Origin: Lytechinus pictus
Taxonomy: Eukaryota > Echinodermata > Echinoidea > Temnopleuroida > Toxopneustidae
Direction of reading: 5' to 3'
Length of the DNA: 64,000 nucleotides
NCBI RefSeq assembly: GCF_037042905.1
Contig: NC_087262.1
Span: forward strand, 25,485,001 to 25,549,000
Shown: piece after piece, positions 36,930-49,680 of the stretch
Position numbering within the stretch: the first letter of the stretch is position 1
Layout of the letters: each line of letters starts with the position of its first letter
Translations under genes and position numbers: made by a program
The notes under the pieces: generated by a model
Database searches by the model: none
What the model was told of the DNA's origin: nothing
The model's input: the letters and a program-made list of their open reading frames with translations, nothing else

Positions 36930-39471
36930 AAATTATTCTCTTTTACAACCATTTTCATTTCTTTCACCGATGTAGATCGAGTAAGTGAGATACTCAATTC
37001 AAACCTTTTTCCTTTCCTTGTCAACATGATTGTGGAGTCAAATCAAATCTAATCCTTGGACCTTTTAAGGATTGATTTTCCCTTTCAACCCTTTCATTTT
37101 TTATAGATTAATAATTACATAGTAAGTCTCCATGTTGATAACGTAAATATTAAATAAGCAGCGCGGACATTACACCCGTTTTATGGCTCGTTTCTTTAAA
37201 GCTGTTTCACATTATTTAATCCATTAACTTTCCTCGTCCTTCTCAAGTTATAGCTTCCTTTCTTCTATTTGAAGTGCCTGGATATAAATTACATTAAATT
37301 GAACATTTTTAACAATATGAAACTGGAAGGACGGGCTTATCGAATAATAGTCAAGATTATATTCCCTTGTTGCAATTTTAAGATCTTTTACTTGTATTCC
37401 TTATCACACCCCACCGCTCTTTTTTCTTTTCGTTTATTGTGTAACGCAATGCAGGCTGTAATAAAATCACAAGGGCATATAGTTGTATTTCTATACATCT
37501 CCTTTTCTATTAATATATCTGCCATTTTGTAAAGACCACTGTTACGTAATTCTTTGCATTCCGAAGGCTCACGCTCCGTGTGTTTTTCTAATCGAACAAA
37601 AAAGGGTTCCATTATGTGAGTTCGGAAAAGCTGAATAGACACTTTGTCCTTGTACAGAGCAGCGAGGCGATAAACCGATGTGACCTCTGCCCTTATCCTC
37701 CCCGTGCGTAGCCCGGTGGTCTACTTGTGGTTAAACGTAATACCTGCTCTGTGTTTGTCAACTGGGCTTTGTGCACAAAACAAGAAAGAGTGATAGTTTA
37801 TGATGAACGAATTATGACTCAAACTAAACAAATTGATATGTTTCAAGATAGAAATTTGTCATTGAAGGTTAAATCAATAAGTTTACATTAATATCAATGC
37901 AGTAACCAAATAATGGTCAGTGAAATATGGGTAAGAATTTGGAGTAAATACAGATCTTACATAGTCCAGCTCCTATGTTATATTGTATGCTATAGATTAG
38001 TACAGGTAGATATGATTTCTTATTAACGAATATTGTTCAAATTCAACGAAATTATTAATATTATGTATTCCAATTAGTTTTTGACACTTCAGAGAAGATC
38101 TGAGTAAAATTACAGGTAAGAACATTGAACGATCCTCAAATAAGACGTGTTTCTATCGTTTCAACTTGTGGCCTATTTTATCGTTTGAGAGGAAAGAGAA
38201 AGTGGTTTGGTATATATTGTATCATTGTAATATATTTGTAGGGGTATGTGTGACAAATATTAAGTGAATTCTATACTGAAATTGCATTCTACCATTGATG
38301 GATATTTCATATTAGTGTTCTATAATCAAAAGTTAATGCACAGGGCAGGGGGCATTCACTGAAAGAAAAACAAAAGAAGATCAATAATTTTGCAAAATGT
38401 GTAGAGCTATAAAATTGATTCTAGGTGTCAGTGAACTACTATTGAGGTAACAGTACTTCTATGATACTATCCAGCAAAATTCTACATTGATACAGTTTGG
38501 TTACAAAGTAAACTTAACATAGGTCGAAACTTATAGGCCTATAAAATATTGTTTGCATAAATCATTATGAAAACTTGAAATAGATCAACGTTCTTTTACC
38601 AACTGTCTCCTGTGTTCACATGCTATGTTATTTTTTAAGAGTTAATTTTCCATACAATTAATTGTATTGGAAAACAAAAGTATTTATATGATAGTACGTG
38701 TTTATGTATTTTCTTTATTATTATATTATTTTTTATCATTTTATAGAACGAAGATATCGATCAACTCAAACAAACAAAACAAACAAAATAGCATATTTAT
38801 AATTTGTTTCATTTTAAGATCTGGATGTGACTTTAATGTCATATTACATTTGCCCTTTATTGGGATAAAAGATACAAGCATGGTTACCATGGTTTCTGGT
38901 TAAAATTATACTAAGTACTATTTACACGATGTTGAGTTAAATGTTGACAATTGTATGTAATTTACCCGGTGTGAGACAAATTTTGTCCTACAATCATACA
39001 TGTTCCTATTTGCTCAAAATTTGGTTAAAAATTTGAACGTTGTATGGGTATAACTGTAAGCTAATAATATCTTCGGGGGGGGGGGGGGATAAAATGATTT
39101 CTGTATTCATATACCTATCTGATAATTTGTGCTTGTGGCCACTAATGCTGCTATCTCCTGCTATATGATATTTGAAATTCAATTATTTGAGGTTTATTAA
39201 ATATTTACATTTTTTACATGAAATTTTCATATGAGTGTGTTTCATAAAGAGTTACAACTATAGCATTTTTGCCCTTTTAGTAATTACCATGGTAACAGGG
39301 CTCAATAAAAATCAAGGTTTCCATGGTAGTTACAATAATGGCAAAGTTGTAAGTCCTATTGATACATGCCCCTGTTTTATTGATAACCATAGTAATAATT
39401 TCAGTGGCCAATATTTCCAGTTCTTAATATCATTGTATACATTTTTATTATCTAAATGTAGGCAGAGTGAC
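36930..39471. other. Intergenic, no gene seen
   Basis: AT-rich unique sequence with a poly(G) run at about 39075. Palindromic ACCATGGT words occur near 38885 and 39287. No gene is supported. Confidence 0.5.
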
Positions 39472-39496
39472 CACGTGATTTATTCCAGACCACGTG
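39472..39496. promoter_or_regulatory. Paired CACGTG E-boxes
   Basis: CACGTG stands at 39472-39477 and 39491-39496, each inside the longer word GACCACGTGAT, 19 bp apart centre to centre. USF, MITF/TFE and Myc-type bHLH factors bind this core. The repeated ten-base context makes a duplicated site more likely than chance. Confidence 0.35.
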
Positions 39497-39499
39497 ATC

Positions 39500-40760
39500 A
39501 ATCAAGCTTAACCAAACCACAGCCTCCTCTCAGCACATATAAATAAATAAATAAATATTGTTTGATTATCCTCCTATTCCTGAATGATATATGAAATTGG
39601 ATTATTATGTGTTTATTAAAATAGAAATTGCACTGAAACGCATTATTGCTATCAATGTTTTTTTTTTCCTTTATTTTTTTTTCTGAGACACCACACCCAA
39701 AGACCATGATGCATACAAATTTCCATTTGTCAAGCAACTCCAAAATCCTATTGAATCATTTTTAGTCTTCATTGGTTGGTTCTATATGGAGATTCTCATG
39801 GATGAAATTTTCAGGTCTTTATAGATGTCACATTTCTGGCTCCTTGAATCATGTTTTATCAAATATTTAAGTAAACTATTGAAAGATTTTCGATGATTTT
39901 TTTTATGTGAAAGATTATCATGATTATGGCAGTTTTTCTTATACTTACAGATGTCAGAACCTTTCAACGTTACTTTACCTAAAAGCATTTTTTAGTATTC
40001 GTAAGGCCGATAATGATAAGGAGAATCAACTTTTAAAATCCTTTGAATTTTTATGCTGTATTTCCAAAATAATTGTTTTGCCTTTTCAATAAACGAAAAG
40101 GAAAAGAGATGAGTAAAATCATAAATCATGAAAAGTGACACTGCAAGGAATCTGTGTTAAAAGGGGGAATATTGGGTAATGCAAACGATATTGAAAAGTG
40201 AAAATTTCGATTTATGATGAAGAGGATGATTCAGTTCGAGAAATATTGGAAACCAGGGGGTTGGTAATAAGGGGAGAAATGAATGGAAGGAATGAAAGAG
40301 AGAGAACAGTGATAGGAGAGATGGAAGAGAGATGGAGATAGAGGGGGGTAAAATAAATCATTGTATATAAAGTAAAATAATAGGGATGAGATGAGAAAAA
40401 CGATAATAATAAAATTTGACATGGTGAGTGGGTATGATACGGATACAAATGAAATAGGAAGAAGAGAAAATAGAGACTGATAGAGTGAGAGAGAGGAGGA
40501 AAAGAGAAAAGGGGAGAGAAATAACTCATGAATTCATTTCGTAAAATAGTCACTGAGACCATATTATCCTACGAGTCAAGATGCCATTAGTCATGACATT
40601 CAGCTAACTTCATAGGAACGTTATCAAATCGAGCTCGAAATGAAATTATTTCATTCCCATCTTTCATATCTATTAATCAATTTACTGCTATCTCTCGAAT
40701 TTCCCCTCTCCATCCCTCCCTATGCTGTTCATACATATTTTTTGTTTCGGGAAATTGAAA
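39500..40760. repeat. Intergenic with purine-rich tract (about 40205-40525)
   Basis: From about 40205 to 40525 the plus strand is mostly G and A (GGAGAGATGGAAGAGAGATG and the like). Open frames on the minus strand reflect this bias. The rest is unremarkable. Confidence 0.5.
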
Positions 40761-40779
40761 TGTAATTTCCAGCCTTGAA

Positions 40780-41110
40780 GCTATTTCCCCATTAAGGGTG
40801 ACGTCCAATTTAGGTGAACAAATGAGCGCAATTTAGCCAGGCAATAACCCTTTGCGCGAACGCCTATTACCCTAGCGAAAAAAAGAGGGGAAAAAATCAG
40901 AGCCGCTTTTAATAGCTATTGGGGCGGGACGTTTTTGGTCCGACCAGTGAAAAGAGAGAGAGAAAAAAAAAATGGCGCAAAACGTTGATTAAACGCCTCC
41001 ATGGAACGACATAAATATTGTGCCTCGCATCTCAGTATATACGTGAAGGGCAATAGTCGAACTAATTTATGAGTTGGCCCATCGATTTAGCTTTAACATA
41101 CCATCTCTCC
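40780..41110. other. CpG-containing unique segment, candidate regulatory DNA
   Basis: Less AT-rich than its flanks, with repeated homeodomain-like and GCGC words (GAGCGCAATTTAGCC, CCTTTGCGCGAACGCC, TGGCGCAAAACG) and no coding frame or repeat match. Read as possible enhancer by composition only. Confidence 0.2.
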
Positions 41111-44100
41111 TAAAATTGATTAATAAACTAGCGAATCTAGCAATCAAATCTGACAGTGATGGTGGGGGATTCACTTAAGCCATACCAGCTCTGCACTTTC
41201 ATCAGCAAAATATGAAGAGAAGATGACGAATGGGGATTTGCGGGAAATAATAGCGAGCCTTATCTCTCCCATTTTTTCATATTATAGTTTAGGGGGAAGC
41301 GAAATAAATGAGAGGTGAAAACCAAGGTATGCATTGGGGGCAGGATTTGGACCAGATTATGAAGGAAAGCTTTGCAAAACCAAACATCATTGCACAGATT
41401 CATAGATTTTTACGGATTTTTTCGATTATCGAGTAGATTAAACGCCTCATCGACAAATCCGTAGACGTTATGAAAGGACTTTTTTTTTCTATTTTTACAA
41501 TTTTGCCTAAGCAAACGTTTTCATATTGTATGTTATTTTTGTTATCTGTTTTTGGTTTGCTTGTTTTGGGGGGCTAAAATATAATTCATTTTCAAATTGG
41601 CGTTAGTAATGATATATTTCAAAGCAAACTATGGCTTTGTCTGATTACGTAGTAAATGAATGAAAAGAGCTTTTGAATATTAATATTTGAATCATTCAAA
41701 TGCTAAATCAATGATCTGTATGTGTTAAGCATCTAAGAGTTTATAAATCTCTACAAACGCTTAAACCCTGACATTTTATTGAAATATGTGGACAATGTAT
41801 TAGAACATTATGAAATATGAAGGTGAGCTATTGTCAGTGTGGTCGTGGTAAAATATAATTAAGATGCAAAGTAATAAATGTATAAATGATATGATTTATC
41901 TATGGATAACTATTGTTTATATAATCAGTGCTTTAATCTTTGCTCAAGTGATTTAATTCATATATTTAGGAGCAGTATCCATTTTGACTTGTAGGTTAGT
42001 ACGATGAGATCCTGCCCCCCCCCCTGAAAAAAAAATCAACTATAATAATAAGGATAAAATAAGGGGGAATGATAAAGAGAAATGAAAATAAAGATAAAAA
42101 TTAAAAAAAAAGATAAAAACTCAAATACATGCAGGAAGACTCTCTCCATTATAATTCTTCTGTGGTCGTTGCTCTTTTTACTTGTGAAACGTCAACTTTT
42201 CGTTACGCGGTTTTACTAAGAGGATACCATACATTATCCCCTTCGTAACGAGTTTTCAGTCCTACATTTCAGTCATGCTATCCGATTTTGTTTTGTATAT
42301 CCTCTCGTTTCCAACCCATTTGTGTTCAAGGGCAGAGCGATGAAAGAATGCGAGAAGTTTATTTTATCTGAATTTGCATCTTTACTGGTGAGTTCGAAAA
42401 CAAATAGGTTTGTAGGGATTTCAAGGATATTGGAGGTATTAAACAGATGTAAACAACATCTTTTCTGATTTATCTTTCTTCAGAGAATATTTCCAAAATC
42501 ATGAAAATGTACACGTTTCATTCGATCAAATTATTTGATTAGTACACGCATATTTAGCCAATCAGCTATCTACTTTAGATGTTACATTTTTAGGTATGAT
42601 ATCCCTTAAAGAATCCATAAAACTTGTTTTTCCTTTTTAAAAATCATATTGAAAAGTTATTATATTATTAGTTTTGTATTTTCATTCTATTTATTATGAT
42701 AATTATGAGGAAATTAGTATAAAATTATCGTAGTTTTTTGTTTTTATACGCCGTGATCATTTATCTTATGAATATGCTCTTGAAATTGAATTATTATTTT
42801 GTTTTCATCGTGACCTATTTTGGTAAATTTTATTTAATACATAGCAGTTTCCCAAAGAAGTCACATAAGGTGAAATAAAGATTTCATGTAACCATAAATG
42901 TTGTTTGCAATTATATTAGAAGATTGATGGTAGTATTGATATCAAATATATTTTCGTATGGATGGAATAACATTAAAACTTTTTTATGTAATTCTCTAAG
43001 CTCCCTACAATAAACCAATATTTGCCTTTCCTTTTACATTTACATACTAAATACTGTGATTTGACTTATAATTATCTGGTAAATATCCTAGGCATCAGGA
43101 AAAGGCCCTTCTTAACACCCTGACACTGTTTTAAGACCTAATTTCAAAGAACATGTTTTTGGATTTGCCTATACCAATTCAATATTTTTTTTTTCACAGT
43201 CAGTTATTTGTTTTGTTTATGATAACACTCTTTGAAGAAAGTACGCAAGAATCATGGTCAATTTCTTGATATTGTTCTCACTTTGCCCCCCTTCCTCTTA
43301 CGCCTGTGACCCCCCCCCCCCTCCCCAGCTTCAACTTCCCATTCCATCTTGTCGACACCTCTTGCGATCTGAACCAGCAATCCTCGCACCCGTCATGGTA
43401 GATTTTAGGGGTCGTGTCGCATTTGTAATTCTATCTGGGGGATTCCAAACCTTGCTGGGGTCAAAAAGTGCATCGGAGGCAGCTAGTCATCAGGGGGGCT
43501 AAACACCATTTGACAGGGGAGGGTTACAGAGGGGCTTAGAACAGATGCAGCCCCTTTTAAATTATCGTGATCCATGGACGGTGGTATTATACATTACAAT
43601 GTCCCAAAGTAAATTTGTCACCATGGGTTTCAAAGGAAATGTGCTCAGTATTAGAGCGAAAGATGATCATACTCCTATATATAGATTATGACTTTCATTT
43701 TATTCTTCTTTTTACACGACAATTTACTATTCCTTATTAGCAGAATAAAAAAGAATATTGAACACATTTGTCTTTTATTCCATTAGATTACAACATTATT
43801 TTGTCGTTTGGAGAACTTGCAAGTCACTGGGCTGATTTTCATACAACACTGTAGTGTAAAATTGTATTTTCAAATTTGATTTATTAAAATAAACGAAAAT
43901 AAATGAAAATGGTAATATTTAGTGACAGTGGGCTAGGGGGTGTTAATATCTAATGAAATCAGTTAAAAAAAAATCATAGACAAGTCTTTATTAGCACCCC
44001 CTTATCAAATAATCTGAATCTTCTGTATATATGGATCTCCAGTTATTTAAACGTTTTTTTTTTTCTTTTAAGTATAACAAGGAATATGCCCTTTTTGCTA

Positions 44101-44270
44101 ACGGAAAATTGTGTGAGATATAGTGATTTTTTTTAATATTAAATATATTTTTTCATACTGAGACGTAATGTTTAAAAAAAGTGGGAGCAAAGAGCAATTG
44201 TTCAATTACTAGCATGATTAGAGTATTAACGGAACAACATTTCTCTGCGAAACTTTTTTTTTCAGACGCG
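41111..44270. other. Intergenic, no gene seen
   Basis: AT-rich, with poly(C) runs near 42016 and 43310 beside CTTACGCCTGTGAC, a word also met in the repeat at 23796-23805 (CTGTGATT). The open frame at 43254-43502 crosses this low-complexity part and is not believed. Confidence 0.45.
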
Positions 44271-46670
44271 TGTTACCCCCCCCCCCCTCCCTAAATACAC
44301 CTAGAGGCAAATTCAGATGAAATTTCAAGTTCATAACAAGGACTCTCTTTCATGATTTTGTACCTCTTATCGCTTTACATCATGTTTTGGGAAACGGAAC
44401 ACCGCTCACTCACACTTGTGTTCATTTATCACTCATTGCGGCTTGGCATGGGTTTGGTAGACTCACGTTAATCTAATCCTACCCCTAGATGACATGGGGA
44501 GGGGCAGGGCTGTAAGCCGATCGCGATGGTCTGCCCACGGAACCTAGGGATTGATGGGGTTAAGACGTGATTTAAAAAAGGATCATCAGTAATGATGACG
44601 CAAAATTGGTAATTCTAAGAATTGAAAATTACATGTAAGCTAATAAAGCCGGCCATTTTCCTTCCAATTACCAAAACGGCAATATGCATAATTATGTTCA
44701 TAATTAGACACCTACAGAGTGAAGTTAAGTTATTTTAGATACACTTGAACTTTCATTATGTTCGTGTCCTGCACATCGGGTGACCAACTGAATCTTAATG
44801 GCTATGATGCTATCGCCCCTTTGGAATATTTTAACATAATCATATGAAGCGCAACTTTGAAAAACAATCAACGGATATCCATACGTGTCGAATTAGCAGA
44901 AACAATCAAGTTTATCTGATTTATAACTTTCCTGCAGTTGTAACTCCTAGCAATCGAAAGAGGCAAAAATAACGAAAAGGGAAGAAGATTCGGACGAAAA
45001 CAAAAATAAAAGAGTAAAATACAACAAAAAGAAAGACGCATATTAAGGATGAACAAAGAATATTAAGGTGGTGATGATGATAATGCCGATGGCGATAATG
45101 TCGATGATGAAAGATTAATGCCCTTTTTTAGGGAAAGGAAAATAAATATTTATAGGGTAAAATTTTAGAATGATATGGCATGTATATGAATAGCGATGGG
45201 GAAAGGCCTGCATCCCCTTGCCCTTACACCCATACACGGAAATACCACCAAGACATACCATTAGGTCTGGCTGCAAATGAAGGATTGAACTAAATACTCT
45301 CTCATTCCTTGATGCAAAGCAGAACTGACAAAATAATGAGCCGGGAGGATGAGGTAAACCCTGCTTGATCCGTCTTTCATTTATCATGAGATGGAAAAAG
45401 AATTAGGGAGGAGGAAGACTGACCACGGTCCCGTCTTACACACAGATACGATTGATCGCTAATTTGAAAGAGCAATTCTGATTGGTTCTTAGTCAGTCTC
45501 CTGAGCAAAGAGCGCATGCAACGATGATCCTCATAGGCAATAATTCATTTAGCGATTAATCGCTAACTTTTTGTGTTACGGTGCCCAGGAGTGGATCAGG
45601 GGTCGAGGGAGGGGGGGGGGTTATATTTTAGGAAGGGGTGCTGGTATGTATAAATGGACAACAAGTATTGATATTGAGGATAACTCTATTCAATTCGTTA
45701 TAATGCAAGGAGCGATGGGTTCATGACGGAACATTACGGAAAAGATTAATAAAAGACAATGGATGTATTAGTAGGAAATGCAATAAATAAAGTCATTCGC
45801 ATCAATACTCCAATAATTAAAAACAACTTGGATATCAGCCAAGATGACAACCCTCATTTGATAAGCGTTTGATTCTGCCCCCCCCCCCCTCTTTCTCTCT
45901 CATCGTTTTGAAGTTATCATAGGAATATATTATTATTATAAATCTTAATGAAAGAAACTAATCATTGAAGGGTGCAAAATGTTTCAAGAAATTGTCTTTG
46001 TTTACGCGAGTGACAATAATTGTTTACTCAATAATAATTATATTATTATTTTTTGTTTAGTAATAACATGTGCATAACGAAAAAAGTTACCAATCGACCC
46101 TGTGCCAGAATGTCTTATTTAATGGCATTTATTAATATTTACTGAAATTGTTAAACAGTGCACGATATGATCATTGTTAAAGATTTAGCTTAACACATTA
46201 TTAGTAACCTATAGATTTCACAGTATTTAATGCCTTTCGTTCACATAACGTCTTTAAATTGTTAAGATAATAAGCATTTCTAGCTAAGGGGCAATTATGC
46301 AATGAAAAAACCAATCACATCCCCTCACATCTGGAACTCCTTGAAATTCTGTATGCAAAAACAACATACAGGTATATCATGTATATGGTTTTTCGTTTAG
46401 AACATTCCACCAATTTAGGCGGGGAAATAAACCCGCAAGATAATAAATTTGAGGCGGAATGATTTTCTTTTCTTTTTTAAACCAGCTTCCCGACCTTGAA
46501 GGGCTTTGGTAGTGGATCTTTGCCCCTAAACCTGCCCGATCAATCGTGTCTTCTGTTCCCACAAAGATGAAGAGATACCTTAAATCAAAACGAAAATATC
46601 CCATTACCAACCTCGATGACAAATCATTCGTAATCACCTGATTTTTATGAAAGTGAAATTTTCTCAACCC
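44271..46670. other. Intergenic, poly(C)/poly(G) runs
   Basis: Runs at 44276 (C), 45610 (G) and 45880 (C). A short ATG-type repeat lies at 45070-45110. No gene is supported. Confidence 0.45.
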
Positions 46671-46673
46671 CTA

Positions 46674-46708
46674 TTTTTTTTTTTTTTTTTTTTTTTTTGG
46701 GGGGGGGG
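46674..46708. repeat. T25/G10 homopolymer junction
   Basis: Twenty-five T are followed directly by ten G, the same design as at 3469-3495. Confidence 0.8.
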
Positions 46709-47206
46709 CTTTTCCCCCTGAAAATAATTTTGGTAGGGGATATACATTTGTATTCCACAGAGATAAAATATCAAGTGATATCAAATATCAAGCCCCTATC
46801 CTTGACGTATAAGAACAGAATTCGCAAAACTTATACCATCCAAAACGAATATTGATCGTTTGCTTAATCGCTTTATGTATATTGTCTGTTTGAGCATGAT
46901 CAGCGGGTTTTAATAATTTATTTCACTTTTATTTTCATTCTTATCCACCCCTGTCTCCAATTCTTTCTCCTTGGTGTATCCCTGTCTGCTAGTCTTTCTT
47001 TATAATCTCCTTTCTTCTGAAAAAATGCCAGAAAGTCAAATCATATATGTTTTCTAAGAGTTTAATATCTACCCCTGATTATATTAATCATGAAGGTTTC
47101 TCATCATTTAATATTTGACCTGTTTACTCCAGAAAAAATATAAAACAAACAAGAAAGACAAAACTCAGTATTATACTCTTTAAGAAAACTAGTTAAAATG
47201 GTCATA

Positions 47207-47291
47207 TTTTTTTTTTTTTTAATGTATTAAAATATCTTTATACAGGATAACAGGCTCAGATTGACTGTTTTTCAGCCTGGCCCTGTTAACA
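47207..47291 (-). mobile_element. Retroelement 3' end with poly(A)
   Basis: On the minus strand GTTAACAGGGCCAGGCTGAA leads through CTGAGCCTGTTATCCTG to TATTTTAATACATT and a poly(A) of about 14. CCAGGCTGAAAAACAG and CTGAGCCTG can pair. It looks like a truncated non-LTR element end; no coding part is seen. Confidence 0.4.
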
Positions 47292-48668
47292 TAAAATAAA
47301 AATATATACATAATAGATAAAAGAGTAACTTGGGTTCTGTACAGTAATGAGTGAATTCAATAAGGGGAATAAGGGGAAATTGTTATTTTGGTCATATCTG
47401 GCTAGAATGTAGTTATTCTGACTAGTAAATGATATGATATATGGCTGGACATATTATGTTGAATTATTCTTTGTGCAAGCAAAAACGAAAAAAAACATTG
47501 AATAGGAAGATCTGCAATGAAATGCAATGATATCAAATGAAAATAAAAAATATCAAACTCAAACAAACAAAAAAAGGGGGAATAATAGAGGCATAATAAT
47601 TTATGTCCGCGTTCACAATTTTCCTTAGGTATAAAGTTTAAATTTTGACCCAGGAATGTCAATAAACTTTATTATGAACTTTTGTCGATTGAAATACTTG
47701 GAAAACTTCAGGGTAATAAGTTGGCAGGGGGTATGTTAGTATTGTACTCCTAATCTTATAATGAGTATTTTATTGAGCTGCAAAGACAAGGGTTGAGTAA
47801 TTTATTCAAGCGAAATGCCCCCCTCTTACTCTGAATGTATATTATTGATTCGCAATCGAAAATGTAACTTGTTTTTAGTGTTATATCTGAGTGTTATTTC
47901 AAAGTGTTTAAGCCACCCATTAATTTCATCTTCAGTTGATTGCGAAATAACATTAATGTTTAGTTCGTGTTTCAGATGCTGAATTCTTCGGGTACATTGG
48001 CGTTAAGAAAAAGATCGTTATTTAATGGGGCGTTGTGTGGATGATGAATAGAGATCTGAACGAAAAAGATTAGTTGGAGCTTAATGAATAAACGGAGGAT
48101 TATAGGATCTTGAGGTCAGTTATAAATGAAAAAGGTGATAAATGGCCGTTAGGGGCGCTATACTTTGTAATCATATGATGATATCTGTGGTCAGACATGG
48201 TACAGGGATGAAAATTAGGCAAATTAATAATTAGTTTATTCTAAAATGTTCCTCGAACTTTAATTACGATGCTAGACAATGCCTTGGGCGAGTTATGAAT
48301 AAACCCTAAAATCCGAAATGTAACCATAAACTGGAGGTTTATTATTACGATTTTCAAGCTGCAGATTATCCAATAAACTGTTTAATTCAATAAGTTTCAA
48401 TTTTAGAGAATTGCGATGATTTAGATATCCTTCTAGATAGGAATATACTTGACTTGAATGCCAATCAAACGCTTAATGTTCAATGGCAATGTAAGTTTTA
48501 ATGAAGTGTTGATAAATGAAGGTTAACATCTCATCAAAGCGGAAGGTCTGCTAGACTTACTGAACACCTTTTGCACGAATATTTACACATTTATTTTGAT
48601 ATTTTCTTGGCGGAAGTGAGCAAGGGACCTTAGATGGAAACCTCGCCCGGAGCACCCCGATAGAAAAT
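47292..48668. other. Intergenic, no gene seen
   Basis: AT-rich unique sequence without supported coding frames. Confidence 0.5.
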
Positions 48669-48720
48669 CAGACAGACAGCCCCAAGGTCTGATTCCCAGT
48701 CGTCAGAAGGAATTCGTCTG
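48669..48720. promoter_or_regulatory. Smad-type CAGAC/GTCTG cluster
   Basis: CAGAC at 48669-48673 and 48673-48677, GTCTG at 48687-48691 and 48716-48720, with another GTCTG at 48546-48550. The core GTCT/AGAC is the Smad3/4 box. Pitx is a known Nodal/Smad target in many deuterostomes, which makes a distal enhancer conceivable. The site lies 42 kb from the exon. Confidence 0.3.
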
Positions 48721-49155
48721 AGGAGATAAATAGGGCGGAATGAGTAAAAAATAAAGTTCGCCAAAGAAAGAAAACCTATCTGTGCGTAACCTCCATTAGA
48801 AGGACATTACACTTTGAAAGGAGCATCCTGACAATCAAACCTAAAATAAATATTTCTGGAAAGTAGCAACAAGCTTTTTATAGCCATCAACAAAAGATTT
48901 TAGGCTTCACACCTTACTGAATAAACATGTAGAAAAGGTCTTACTGTAAGGACATGTCTCTATATTCAAAGAATCGAAAGAGCGATTTTTGTAACAAACT
49001 AATTATAATGTGTTTAACCCTCAAAAGTTAACAGGACAAAATGATTATCATTTACCTATACCAGTTGTTCCCATAATATAGGCGTCGTGAACTCAAGGTT
49101 TCAAATAGCTCTATTTTTTGGAGGAATATAGGAAACGAAATTCAAGATTTTTCTG

Positions 49156-49680
49156 TGATATACTTGTGAAATATCGAGAAATAAATTACCCGATGTTAGA
49201 AGTTGGGATTGACAAAGTCTGTATGACGTGTCAAGTATCTCACAATAAAAAATTAAAAGATTAAAAATAGTGTATCATAAGCAAGCGAGTTTTTGGGATG
49301 GACGTTTGATGTGTCTTTGTCGGTGGGTCGGTGGGGAAGCTAATGGCCAATGCTGATTTTATTAACGTGATCTTTTAATGTTAAGACATTGTAATGTGTA
49401 TCAAAATTTTAAGAGTTAATGTGATACACTTGTAAAATATTGCTGACACAAATCTCAGTATAAAGGTATATCGACAATACTGATAATCGGTATCCTAAAA
49501 TTCAAGATTCAAGATGCATAGGGATATGGATGCTTTTGGGTGGGTGTGTGTGCATGCATGTGGGTTGGTCGGGAACATGAGAGGAATAGGGAGAGAAAAT
49601 GATCAACGTTTATTTCATTAATGCTATCTTTTAATATCAAGTCTGCTATTGGCTGTACTTATTAGATACTTATCCTCTTT
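49156..49680. repeat. Diverged tandem duplication, period about 265 bp
   Basis: TGTGATATACTTGTGAAATAT at 49156 corresponds to TGTGATACACTTGTAAAATAT at 49420. GGGATGGACGTTTGATG..GGTGGGTCGG..AACGTGATCTTTTAATGTTAAG at 49297-49385 corresponds to GGGATATGGATGCTTTTGGG..GGTTGGTCGGG..AATGCTATCTTTTAATATCAAG at 49523-49640. Two old copies of one unit; the family is not recognised. Confidence 0.5.

Noticed and set aside
43254-43502. 82-codon frame with a poly-Pro run and a hydrophobic start
   Set aside because: The poly-Pro is a poly(C) tract, and the frame is bounded by repeat-like sequence.
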